64,000 bases of DNA from Pseudoalteromonas rubra (GTDB lineage Bacteria; Pseudomonadota; Gammaproteobacteria; Enterobacterales; Alteromonadaceae), in the NCBI RefSeq assembly GCF_001482385.1, contig NZ_CP013612.1, positions 1,178,001 through 1,242,000 of the forward strand, written 5' to 3'. Below the pieces are notes generated by a model. The model was not told where the DNA came from, did not search any database, and worked only from the letters and a program-made list of their open reading frames with translations. Every line of letters starts with the position of its first letter. Position 1 is the stretch's first letter. The position numbers and the translations under genes were made by a program. This document shows, one piece after another, positions 55,094-63,878 of this stretch.

Positions 55094-57922
55094 ATGCCTA
55101 TAAACAAAACCCCCATTGCGGCCTTTTTGTGTTGTTTCAGTTGTCTGAGTCATGCTGATACACAGTGGGTCGACAAACACGCACTATTAAACCAACAGCA
55201 CTTGTGGCAGGAAATTGAGAACCAGCTAAAGAAACAGGATCGAGCCAAGACCGCTGCAGTGGGTGGGGAACTTAGTGATAACGGAATACGTTATCAGCGG
55301 GTGAAAACCATAGGGAATACCAAGCGCTTCGAACATTATCAAGTTTATTATCGTGGTATACCAGTCATCGGTGGTCAATTTGTGCTATTCAAAGACAGTA
55401 TCGGTAAAGTCTTGCAGGGTCTGGGTGCAACTTTGAGAGCGCAAGAGCTATCGGGAGCCACTGATGGACGTTATTTCCGTTTGCCTCAGGCTGACATAGA
55501 GCAACGACTGGCGGCAGGTTTTGACTTAAAGCCCGAGACCAAGTTGCAAGATCTCAGGCGTGCGTATTTGACTTGGCAAGGCCGTTTAATAGGCGTGTTT
55601 GAGGTCACCGTCACTTCGAAGGAGGGCATACGCACTCTTACCATCGATGCGGATACACTGAATGTCCTTAAGTCTGAGCAAGGCATTATGCACTCTTCCC
55701 GTGAAGAGCAACGCGCAGAGCAGCTTTCTGCTGACGGGCAATACGTTGCTGCTGGTGGCATAGGCGGCAACGAGAAAATGGGGGCTATATGTTATTCACC
55801 GCAGCCTTCGACAATGAAAGCCTGCCTCAGGTATCAATATGATGAAACGACCAGCCCATCAACGGAGCTGTTATTTAATGATATCAGCGACACCGATCGC
55901 CCGCTCATTTTTGCCGACTTTGATGGTTATCCATTTGTTGTCAGAAAAGATGGAGGGCGCTGCTTTTTAGAAAACCCGTATGTGCAGACTATTAACTATT
56001 TAATCCATGAATCAGAGCCACATAAATTTGATTGTAATGATAATATTGAAAATTTTGATCAAACTTTAGCCGATCAAGTTTATTATCATCTGTTTAGTTA
56101 TGGTCCTGAGAATGAAGCTCATTTTTATGGAGGGCTGACCATGCAGTTTTTTCATAAGCAGCTAGATGAGCTATTTCCCGAACAAGACGCTCATTGCACG
56201 GATAATGGTTACTGTCTCCATAAACTAAAACAGAGGGTACATCATAATTTTCTTGGTATGAACCATGCGTATTGGGATGGTACTTATACTAATTTTGGTA
56301 ATGGCGACAGTTATTTTAATTATTCGCTAACTACGTCGAGCGTAGTCGCACACCAGGCTGCGTTTGCATTAACACAATGGAATAGTCAGCTGGAAAGTCG
56401 AGGGGAAGCCGGTGCTTTTTATCAAGCGTTTTCTGATATTGCGAGCCTTGCCGTACTGGATTACTTACAGCGCAGAGTGTCTGGCAGCTTTAGCACCTCT
56501 GAGCCATTTTTATCGCAAATACTGGATGGCACTGGTCGCCCGCAAGACGATAAAAAGTGGTGGCTCGGTTGGGATGTTAAAACTCAGGATATAGGGCATC
56601 GCTATTTTGCACTTCCGTCAATGGATGGCAGTGGCATTGACCATCTGATCATGTATCGTGCGAATATGTCGAGCTATAGTGTGGGTGGCATTTTCAGAAA
56701 AGTGTTTTATGAACTGGTTAAAACCTACGGCTGGACAATCAAAGAAGCGTTCAAGTTATATCTGAAAGCGAATGTATCTTGCCTTCCGGCCAATGCCAGT
56801 TTTGATGATGCTGCAGCCTGCTTGATACTGGTTGCAGATTCGGATGTTGTGAATAAGCCTGTACAGGAAGCACAAAATAATGTTGATGGGGCGTTGCACC
56901 TGGTGGGGCTGGTGGCGCAATCATCGGAGATTTCCAGTCTGGCAGTCACGGCGGTACCTCAGTATGACGAGTTCAGGTATTTAGTTGGGACCCTACCTAT
57001 TAGTGAAATAGAGCGTATCTCTGTTGACTGGGGGAATGGGGCCAATGAAGGCTGGTCTCGTGGTTCCGGTAATGCGATTTATCCGTTTTTACAGAGGGCG
57101 CATGTTATTGAACCTGATTTACTGACGCGTTTTAAGATCAACGTAGTCAAAACAGACGGTGAGGAGTTGCTTGCTTACCGTGATTATTATTCACGCGCTC
57201 TGGGCGTGGCTTGCCCACCGTGGTTTCGAGAAGAAAATACAGGCCTGATGAGTCACGTGTTGATTAATGGTCACAGGTTACAATTACTGCCACAGAACTA
57301 TCAAGAGATATTGGACCAGCCCTTGAATTTATACCTTAAGCAGCGAAACACCATTGAGCTCGGTGCCTATTCTGTTGGACAAGAAGTAACGGTATTACTG
57401 GATACCAACCGCAATGGAGCTTATGAAAAGCAAGAAGTCTATCTAGTCGAAGAGATAATGGATACTGGGCTGCTCACTTTTTCTTTGCCTGATGGCTTCC
57501 AGCCGGGCAAAATAATGATGCGTGTGGTTGTCGGCTCCAGATATGGTTTTCTCTTTTCATGTGGAGAAGTAGATGAAGGCCAAGTTTTCGATGTAAAAGT
57601 TGACTTTTCAGGTGCTGGCGAGTGGTCTCGCACTGATTTTAAGTTTGAAATTCAAATCGGCAATAACGTTAAATTCACTAATAGTCTTTTGCCAGATAAT
57701 GCTAAATCCTCAGAAAAACTTGAACAACCGGTGAATGTAAATAGCTCAACCTATGTCCCCTTCTCTGGCGCCACTTCGTATCCTGTAGATTTTCAGACTT
57801 GCTTAGAATTGGTATCTGAAAAAAGATCTCAACGCTATACATATAGTCAATTATCAGATTTATTTGCCTGCCGAACAAAAAAAGACATATCTCACATATA
57901 CAGCGTGCTCCATCCGACTTAA
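55094..57922 (+). CDS. M4-like pseudoprotease (zinc site lost), cassette B
   Basis: This 942-residue paralogue of the cassette A protease keeps the signal peptide, an FTP-like propeptide (FEHYQVYYRGIPVIGGQF) and the overall peptidase fold, including GGIGGNEKMGAICYSPQPS and KWWLGWDVK. The HEIGH motif has become H420-Q421-A-A-F424, and the third ligand site is Q444 in GAFYQAFSD instead of NEGFSD. The catalytic Glu, second zinc His and zinc Glu are thus all replaced, so no activity is expected. The GEVED-like module after the peptidase part is kept (CGEVDEGQVFDVKVD), but the PKD domain is reduced and the terminal GEVED is absent; the last 100 residues are unlike copy A. The frame is intact, which argues that it is retained for a non-catalytic role. 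Confidence 0.85.
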   Translation: MPINKTPIAAFLCCFSCLSHADTQWVDKHALLNQQHLWQEIENQLKKQDRAKTAAVGGELSDNGIRYQRVKTIGNTKRFEHYQVYYRGIPVIGGQFVLFKDSIGKVLQGLGATLRAQELSGATDGRYFRLPQADIEQRLAAGFDLKPETKLQDLRRAYLTWQGRLIGVFEVTVTSKEGIRTLTIDADTLNVLKSEQGIMHSSREEQRAEQLSADGQYVAAGGIGGNEKMGAICYSPQPSTMKACLRYQYDETTSPSTELLFNDISDTDRPLIFADFDGYPFVVRKDGGRCFLENPYVQTINYLIHESEPHKFDCNDNIENFDQTLADQVYYHLFSYGPENEAHFYGGLTMQFFHKQLDELFPEQDAHCTDNGYCLHKLKQRVHHNFLGMNHAYWDGTYTNFGNGDSYFNYSLTTSSVVAHQAAFALTQWNSQLESRGEAGAFYQAFSDIASLAVLDYLQRRVSGSFSTSEPFLSQILDGTGRPQDDKKWWLGWDVKTQDIGHRYFALPSMDGSGIDHLIMYRANMSSYSVGGIFRKVFYELVKTYGWTIKEAFKLYLKANVSCLPANASFDDAAACLILVADSDVVNKPVQEAQNNVDGALHLVGLVAQSSEISSLAVTAVPQYDEFRYLVGTLPISEIERISVDWGNGANEGWSRGSGNAIYPFLQRAHVIEPDLLTRFKINVVKTDGEELLAYRDYYSRALGVACPPWFREENTGLMSHVLINGHRLQLLPQNYQEILDQPLNLYLKQRNTIELGAYSVGQEVTVLLDTNRNGAYEKQEVYLVEEIMDTGLLTFSLPDGFQPGKIMMRVVVGSRYGFLFSCGEVDEGQVFDVKVDFSGAGEWSRTDFKFEIQIGNNVKFTNSLLPDNAKSSEKLEQPVNVNSSTYVPFSGATSYPVDFQTCLELVSEKRSQRYTYSQLSDLFACRTKKDISHIYSVLHPT

Positions 57923-58012
57923 TTGAATGAATTGTTGTAGGGTTTCTCCGGCACACCGCTGGTGAGACCTGAGCACTTGCTCAAATAACTCTCCATATTA
58001 AGGGAATAAAAT

Positions 58013-59965
58013 ATGAAACCTCTGTATTTATCCATTGCTATGGCATTGGGGACGGTCTCCGTCATGCCTGACACTTTTGCTGGTTCATTAAAAGCTGCCA
58101 GTGATTCAGTTTATCAGCAAGACATGCTGATTAAAAATGAGCGTTTAAACGCGCGACTGGCACAGCATGGCCTGAGCAGAAAGAATCGGCCTCAATTGTT
58201 TTCGCTGATTGAGCAAAGGCTGGAGCTAGACAAGTTGGTAACAGAAAACCTGAACCCTAGCTCATTACAAAACTGTTTGAGCGGCAGACCTGAACTGTGC
58301 TCTTTCTTTAAACATATGGGTATTGAAGTCGCCACTAGTAATGCAAATGGTGAGTCCTATGTAGTGTTATCTGCGTTAAACAGTAAAACGGTATCGACCG
58401 ATTATACATTGATAGATCTGCACTTAACCAATGAGAAAGGCGAGCAGCTCACCCAACTGGCATACAATGAGTACTTTGGCGACGGGCAGGAGGCTAAACG
58501 CAAATCCGTTTATTCCTTCGCAAAGGTACAAGATATTCTTCCTAAGCTTGCCGCTTCAGAGCGTATTTTTGCCGATGGTTGGGTAACCTCAGTATATAAG
58601 GGGGCCGACAATAAGCAAATTGTTGAAGACCGAAACATTGTGGTGGAGTATTCTAAGGATACATTGCTGGCTAAGTTAGGCTATTTTGCTCAGCCGAGAG
58701 CAGGCGAGTCTGGTACAGAGGGCGTCTCACTACTTCCTTTGGCGGGGCGAGATGGTTTCGAAACGACCATTAATAAGCCCATTGATAACCGCTCTGAAGG
58801 CGGTGCGGATGTGCCTGATGGTAAGATTGTAGTATGCCTCAATCGAAATTATGGCGATTGTGATTATGAAAATATTTACCCAATAGGCACACCAACCAGC
58901 GAAACTAAATTAAAGGTCCCGTTTCAAGGGAGCTTTGACGTGATGGGTAAGGTGACGCGCATCTATCTGCCGGATTTTACAACACTGGGAGTTCATGAGG
59001 AAAACGGCGTAATAACCCTAGTCGAGAACCCGGTAGTTGATAAGCCTGCCTTCATGAATCACGGAACGAATATCTTTATACAGACAAAAGAGGGTGGCGG
59101 GGCAGCTGCAATTGGTGATTCTAGTTATCAAGACATCAGCGATTTTTTCGCAAAGAAATTAAACCTGCGCTACGACAAGTGGAATGGGATAGATCGGACA
59201 ACCATATCCTGGAATATTCCGCAAGATGAGGGGATGTTTGGAGACGCCACATTATTTGGCAGATACCAGGATACCCACTGGATAATGCATTTTGCGCTTG
59301 ATAATGTGTCACGTCCGGGCAGACCGCCACGAGCGGCTTCTTTTGTCATTGGCTCTACAGACATGGACAGTGGCTGGGGTGACACAGACCACCCCCAAAT
59401 GCAAATTGTCTACAGTTGTCTGGCCGAAGGCACTTTAATCACTTTACCAAATGGTAAGCAGCTTCCAATAGAACAGCTTGAAGTGGGCGACCAGGTGTTG
59501 GGGGCCAGTGAGTTTTCACCTGCTAACCATCTTGCTCTGACAATTGAGGATATTTCTGTTGGAGTTGAAACCATTCCTATGGTCCAGCTCAAAACTAAAT
59601 CGGGTAAAACGCTGTTATTGACAGAATCTCACCCTGTTGTGATGCAATCAGGTCAGGCTATATGGGCCAGCAAGGTTGAACAAGGAGCGCAAATCTTAAC
59701 TGAAAATGGGCTGGAGATGATCACGCATATCGCTGAGGTTGAGTTTAGCGATAAGGTCTATAACCTTCGTTTGGGCCGCGGTAAAGATGATCCGGAATAT
59801 CAGCTAGGTGAATCCTTCAGTATGTTTGCAAATGGCCTGCAAGTGGGTGATCTGGCAATGCAAAGTGAGCATGAGTTTAGCAATGAGGTCGAAACGACAG
59901 AAGATGTACTTAATCGCTTGCCTCAGGCCTGGCATCAGGACTACCTGAACAGTCTGAAGCAGTAG
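58013..59965 (+). CDS. Secreted protein with C-terminal Hint domain, cassette B
   Basis: This 650-residue paralogue of the cassette A Hint protein has a signal peptide (about 1-24), an unrecognised N-terminal region of about 440 residues and the Hint domain from Cys469 (SCLAEGTLITLPNGK). TESHPV carries His540, and FANGLQVGD closes the motif set. The catalytic Cys and TxxH are intact, unlike the protease of the same cassette. The tail (QAWHQDYLNSLKQ) is kept. Similarity to copy A is strong in the Hint domain and scattered over the N-terminal region, where insertions and deletions occur. Confidence 0.82.
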   Translation: MKPLYLSIAMALGTVSVMPDTFAGSLKAASDSVYQQDMLIKNERLNARLAQHGLSRKNRPQLFSLIEQRLELDKLVTENLNPSSLQNCLSGRPELCSFFKHMGIEVATSNANGESYVVLSALNSKTVSTDYTLIDLHLTNEKGEQLTQLAYNEYFGDGQEAKRKSVYSFAKVQDILPKLAASERIFADGWVTSVYKGADNKQIVEDRNIVVEYSKDTLLAKLGYFAQPRAGESGTEGVSLLPLAGRDGFETTINKPIDNRSEGGADVPDGKIVVCLNRNYGDCDYENIYPIGTPTSETKLKVPFQGSFDVMGKVTRIYLPDFTTLGVHEENGVITLVENPVVDKPAFMNHGTNIFIQTKEGGGAAAIGDSSYQDISDFFAKKLNLRYDKWNGIDRTTISWNIPQDEGMFGDATLFGRYQDTHWIMHFALDNVSRPGRPPRAASFVIGSTDMDSGWGDTDHPQMQIVYSCLAEGTLITLPNGKQLPIEQLEVGDQVLGASEFSPANHLALTIEDISVGVETIPMVQLKTKSGKTLLLTESHPVVMQSGQAIWASKVEQGAQILTENGLEMITHIAEVEFSDKVYNLRLGRGKDDPEYQLGESFSMFANGLQVGDLAMQSEHEFSNEVETTEDVLNRLPQAWHQDYLNSLKQ

Positions 59966-59984
59966 TCATGGATTGACAAATACT

Positions 59985-60002
59985 AAGGCCCTAACGGGCC
60001 TT
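59985..60002 (+). promoter_or_regulatory. Intercistronic hairpin before the pore-former gene (copy B)
   Basis: A 7-bp perfect stem AAGGCCC/GGGCCTT with a 4-nt loop lies just before TCATGGAG, the ribosome-binding site of the next gene. It corresponds to the hairpin at 2256-2274 in copy A. Confidence 0.6.
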
Positions 60003-60018
60003 TCATGGAGATATGATA

Positions 60019-61266
60019 ATGAAAATACGTAATGTGGTTTCGATTATGTTGTTACTGGGAGCCTCCTTGTTATTGATAAAGGCTTATGCTCACGCCGTAG
60101 CTGTCCATGAAGTAGAAGAGCGAACGATCATTGATCTGAGTAACGACCTTGTGCCGCTGGGAACGGCTTACCAGAGCAAAGGTAAGCAATTTTTAGGGCT
60201 GCAATCTGTGCTTGGCAGACAAGTCGAACATCTGGGCAACTCGCATATAGATTTTAGAGTCGGTGTTGATTTGAGTTATCAGCAAGCCCTGAAGCTTGTT
60301 GATGGTAAGGTTGATGCTGGCTTCGAATTGCCTGCGGTGCGAGTGGATGCTGGTGCAAACTATGCCAAAGATATCAGTGCTGACAGGTATACCGGTACCT
60401 ACACTGTCTATTCTTCCATTAAACCCAAATCGAGCATGTTGGTTCCCATTAATGATTCGGGCTATCAGCCGACACTAGCCGCGAAGGAATTGGCAAAGGC
60501 GTATCCCGGAAACAAGGCGAGCAACCTGGGTGATGGATTTGTACATGGATTTGCGTATGGCTCAAATGTGGTCATTAACATGAAAATTGACTACCGAAAT
60601 GAAACGGACAAACGCATCATCGGAGGCTACTTGAGTGTCGACTGGATAGGCACTGTGAAGGTTGACGGTGAACTTCAGAAAATAGCCGAAGATAAGCGAA
60701 AGTCAGTTAAGATCACGATCAGCGGTATTCAAAGTGGGGGAGATCCCAACAGGCTGCTACAAGTCATACCTAACGGTATCATGCACTGCACATTGTTCAA
60801 CCCTGAGCCCTGCTTCAACCTGTTTGAAGCCGCGATACATTATCTAAAAACAGACTATGTCAATCAGTTTAATTCACTGGATGACTACAATATTACTGAC
60901 GTATATACAGCCAGTTATCTGGATTCCGGTGCAGATCTCCAGCAGCTTATCCCAGATAGTGGCTATACACCGGCTAACTACTTGACTCAATTGATCGTCA
61001 AAGAGCTGACGGCACGCTGGATAGATGAGCGATTGGTCTATCGCCGTGCAAAAAACCTGCAGCGTTATTACGCAGCACAATTTTCTGCACAGCAACTTGA
61101 ACAGCTGCAGGATATTGAGACTAAGAGCCGTGCTAACGCTAACTTATATGCCGATTTGGTGGATTACTGTGAACGCAACCCGGAAGGTAATCACTGCATT
61201 GATTACGAGGCCGATAATCTGATTTATTTACGTGATTATAGTGCCATCAGTGATGTATTAAGATAA
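60019..61266 (+). CDS. MACPF/CDC-like secreted pore-former candidate, cassette B
   Basis: This 415-residue protein starts at the ATG at 60019, 8 bp after GGAG (the ATG at 60013 is too close). It has a signal peptide of about 27 residues. The chain aligns without visible gaps to the copy A protein for most of its length: the same VDAGANYAKDISAD segment, the AYG strand at Y180, the Gly-Gly hinge and the NPEGN-type Cys-rich end. The long identical stretches point to strong constraint. As in copy A, the fold is inferred from motif order. Confidence 0.6.
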   Translation: MKIRNVVSIMLLLGASLLLIKAYAHAVAVHEVEERTIIDLSNDLVPLGTAYQSKGKQFLGLQSVLGRQVEHLGNSHIDFRVGVDLSYQQALKLVDGKVDAGFELPAVRVDAGANYAKDISADRYTGTYTVYSSIKPKSSMLVPINDSGYQPTLAAKELAKAYPGNKASNLGDGFVHGFAYGSNVVINMKIDYRNETDKRIIGGYLSVDWIGTVKVDGELQKIAEDKRKSVKITISGIQSGGDPNRLLQVIPNGIMHCTLFNPEPCFNLFEAAIHYLKTDYVNQFNSLDDYNITDVYTASYLDSGADLQQLIPDSGYTPANYLTQLIVKELTARWIDERLVYRRAKNLQRYYAAQFSAQQLEQLQDIETKSRANANLYADLVDYCERNPEGNHCIDYEADNLIYLRDYSAISDVLR

Positions 61267-61275
61267 GGATATCCC

Positions 61276-62145
61276 ATGAATATACTCAGATTTTTGTTGG
61301 TTTTACTCATCTTGTGTGTAGCTTTAAACCGGTCCGCTCTGGCGTTAGCGTCAGAGCAAAACTCACATACACACCAGCAAGCCAGGTTCAGCGAGTTAGG
61401 TGATTTACTTACGGTGGAGCAGGCGAAGGGCCGATTTGCCTGGCTGAGCAAGTGTTACGATGGCTTGTTGGTTGAGCTGTGGGAGCGGATGCATGGCACA
61501 ACTGACATTGTCGGGAAAGAAGAAAAGCTTCGCCAGCTAAAAGAGCTATGGCTCTCTGACGCTGCATTAGCAGCGGGTAAAGCTCAGTACCTGACCTTTG
61601 CAAACGCTGATTTTACCAACCCATATCAATGGTATGCAGGCACCAGTGTGGGTCAGGCATGCGCGATATTGCCTCCTGAATATGAGCCGGTTGCTCTTAA
61701 AACCACAGTGCTGCCGAGATCGTATTGCGATAATCGCAGTTATGATCACGAATGGGAGTGGATCTCTGAAGTAACGGTGGATGACTTTACGCACCAGTCT
61801 GAAAAACACGGCCACAGCTTGATTTCGGGAAAAGTGATTTTACTTAGGGCGAATCAAACATCGAAAGTCACCATTAAGCCGGGAAATAAAGAACCGGAGT
61901 TTCCTTCATACGTGGCTGTTCGGGTATGGTTAGACTGGGATCACAATGGTCAGTTTGAGCAATCTGAAATGGTGTATCACTCCGCATCATCAGGCGTTTT
62001 TAAGTTTTTGTTGGATGTGCCCGCAACAGTGCCTGAAGGTTTGACTATGATGCGCATTGCTACCGATGCTGGCGGAGGCTCGGACAATGCGTGTACTCGT
62101 ATTCATTATGGTGAAGTCGAAGACTATCTGGTGACGGTTCGTTAA
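61276..62145 (+). CDS. Secreted GEVED-domain protein, cassette B
   Basis: This 289-residue protein has a signal peptide of about 25-30 residues ending near LALAS, a middle region (WLSKCYDGLLVELWERM) and a C-terminal GEVED module with DWDHNGQFEQSE and GEVEDYLVTVR. It aligns over its whole length with the copy A protein, including the FTNPY-x-WYAGTS stretch. It starts 9 bp after the pore-former stop. Role unknown. Confidence 0.8.
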   Translation: MNILRFLLVLLILCVALNRSALALASEQNSHTHQQARFSELGDLLTVEQAKGRFAWLSKCYDGLLVELWERMHGTTDIVGKEEKLRQLKELWLSDAALAAGKAQYLTFANADFTNPYQWYAGTSVGQACAILPPEYEPVALKTTVLPRSYCDNRSYDHEWEWISEVTVDDFTHQSEKHGHSLISGKVILLRANQTSKVTIKPGNKEPEFPSYVAVRVWLDWDHNGQFEQSEMVYHSASSGVFKFLLDVPATVPEGLTMMRIATDAGGGSDNACTRIHYGEVEDYLVTVR

Positions 62146-62155
62146 GGAAGATGAT

Positions 62156-63634
62156 ATGAAACCAATTTACCCTGCATTACTGGCGATAGCGCTGGCAGTT
62201 GTGAGCTGTTGTACATACAGTGCTGATACTCAGATAACTAATAACAACCTTACAGGCTCTGTCATTTCAGGGCTTATCAACGATCACATAGAGATCGGCA
62301 CGGCTTATGATAGCCAAAAAAAGCGTTTTCTGAACGTTCAGCCAATCAAAGGTGTTACTGACGAAAGCTTTGGTAATACCGAGCTGCAATTTAAAACCGG
62401 CATCGACATGAATTACGATGACATGCTGAGCATGCTTAATGGCAGTGTTGATACTGATGTGAATTTTCCTGTGGTGCGTGTGTCTGCCGGAGCTTCGCTT
62501 GCAAAAGAAATGGCATCCAGCACGTATTCAAGCTCTTACACATTCAGTGCTTCCAGCACGCCGAAAAAGCGTGTGTTTTTGCCAGTGAATCAAAATATTG
62601 GATATACCCTATCACAGGTTGGAGAGAAAATAGCCCAGAATCACCAGACTCAGATACAAGATTTGGTTGGTGATGAGTTTGTAACGGGTATTGAGTATGG
62701 TGCAAATGTCCTGGTTAATTTAAAGATTGATTATGGGAGCAACAAAGATAAGTCTGATATCGGTGGGTACCTGGATGTTGATTTGTACGGGGGCGCATTT
62801 AATGTCGGTGGGCAACTTAATTATTTGCAGCACGATATCAAATCGTCGGTCAAAATTACAGTGAGGGCGGTACAGCAAGGGGGCGACCCAAAGCAGCTAC
62901 TTACTGTTATACCTAACAATATCATTACCTGCTCTTTGGATAATCCACAGCCTTGTTTTGACATGTTTTATGAGGCGGTTAAATACGCGAAAACAGGATT
63001 TAATAGCCAGCTAACATCGCTCAGCGATTACAATGTGGTGCGTTATTACACAACCCGCTACGACAAATCATCTTTGCCATTACGCGCGCTGGTGCCAGAT
63101 TATCAGATAGTGAGAAATGCAACCAAGTGGTTGATCAGTGAACTCGAAGATGACTTTAAACAAGCTATTTTGGATGAGCAAAGAGCTGCAAGTTTGCTCA
63201 CCAGCTATTATGCCTATCTGCCCGAGACACAACGCCTGGCTGTCGAACGCATCAAAGATCTGGCCTATGACAATGCCTGGTTTTCCTTCACCGCAGCCCA
63301 GTTCTGTCGTGATAACCCCTTTGGATATGTTTGCGAGAATAAAATTCAGGAAATGAAAAATGCTTGTGTGCAGCGTGGGAAGTCTTGTCCTGCTAGCTAC
63401 GATATAACCGATTTACAATTACCTACCAGCGACGCTCAGGATTGGAAGCAGTGCGAGCTGGCCAGGCAAGAGGCTGTTCGTTCTGGGGCCATTTCACAGG
63501 CACATAGTGTCCTGTTCCGCAAGTTGCGCTGGGCACCTACTTTCATCGATTCAGGCGCACCCGCGCGTGGGATTTTGAACTGGCGACTGTGTGAGGGGGC
63601 ATTAAGTACTTATGGTATGGCCTTTCAACAATAA
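62156..63634 (+). CDS. Second MACPF/CDC-like secreted protein, cassette B
   Basis: This 492-residue protein has a signal peptide (about 1-22). It is a divergent relative of the 415-residue protein in the same cassette: same order of segments, GDEFVTGIEYGANV with Y181 at the place of Y180, and the Gly-Gly hinge at G242-G243 (QQGGDP). A C-terminal extension of about 90 residues is rich in Cys (FCRDNPFGYVCE, NACVQRGKSC). Two related but unequal pore-former-like proteins side by side fit a two-component toxin with a short and a long partner. The family assignment is inferred from pattern only. Confidence 0.6.
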   Translation: MKPIYPALLAIALAVVSCCTYSADTQITNNNLTGSVISGLINDHIEIGTAYDSQKKRFLNVQPIKGVTDESFGNTELQFKTGIDMNYDDMLSMLNGSVDTDVNFPVVRVSAGASLAKEMASSTYSSSYTFSASSTPKKRVFLPVNQNIGYTLSQVGEKIAQNHQTQIQDLVGDEFVTGIEYGANVLVNLKIDYGSNKDKSDIGGYLDVDLYGGAFNVGGQLNYLQHDIKSSVKITVRAVQQGGDPKQLLTVIPNNIITCSLDNPQPCFDMFYEAVKYAKTGFNSQLTSLSDYNVVRYYTTRYDKSSLPLRALVPDYQIVRNATKWLISELEDDFKQAILDEQRAASLLTSYYAYLPETQRLAVERIKDLAYDNAWFSFTAAQFCRDNPFGYVCENKIQEMKNACVQRGKSCPASYDITDLQLPTSDAQDWKQCELARQEAVRSGAISQAHSVLFRKLRWAPTFIDSGAPARGILNWRLCEGALSTYGMAFQQ

Positions 63635-63640
63635 GGATAC

Positions 63641-63668
63641 AGCGTGTGCCTGTTAGCAGACATACGCT
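63641..63668 (+). terminator. Weak terminator-like hairpin after cassette B
   Basis: AGCGTGTG pairs with CATACGCT (8 bp with one G-U pair, loop 12) and is followed by TTAAAT. There is no true T-run, so this may be a weak terminator or only an mRNA end hairpin. Confidence 0.4.
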
Positions 63669-63878
63669 TTAAATCGTTACCCTATCAACGGCAATGACGT
63701 CACTGTTACTGAATGAAAAACCAATGTGAAATCATTTATTTTGGGTGTTTATTCGTTGAGATTGGAGGTATATCGAATTTTTGTAACTTTTATGTTAAAA
63801 TAGTCTTGGCGTTAGCTGAGGAAAGTGAACACGGTTTTAGTGTTGTGTATGATTCAATATCACTATCAAGGAGTGACT

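Noticed and set aside
55094..57922. Cassette B protease as a simple pseudogene
   Set aside because: The frame is open for 942 codons with a signal peptide and a good start, and only the catalytic positions and C-terminal modules differ, so a retained non-catalytic protein is more likely than a decaying gene.
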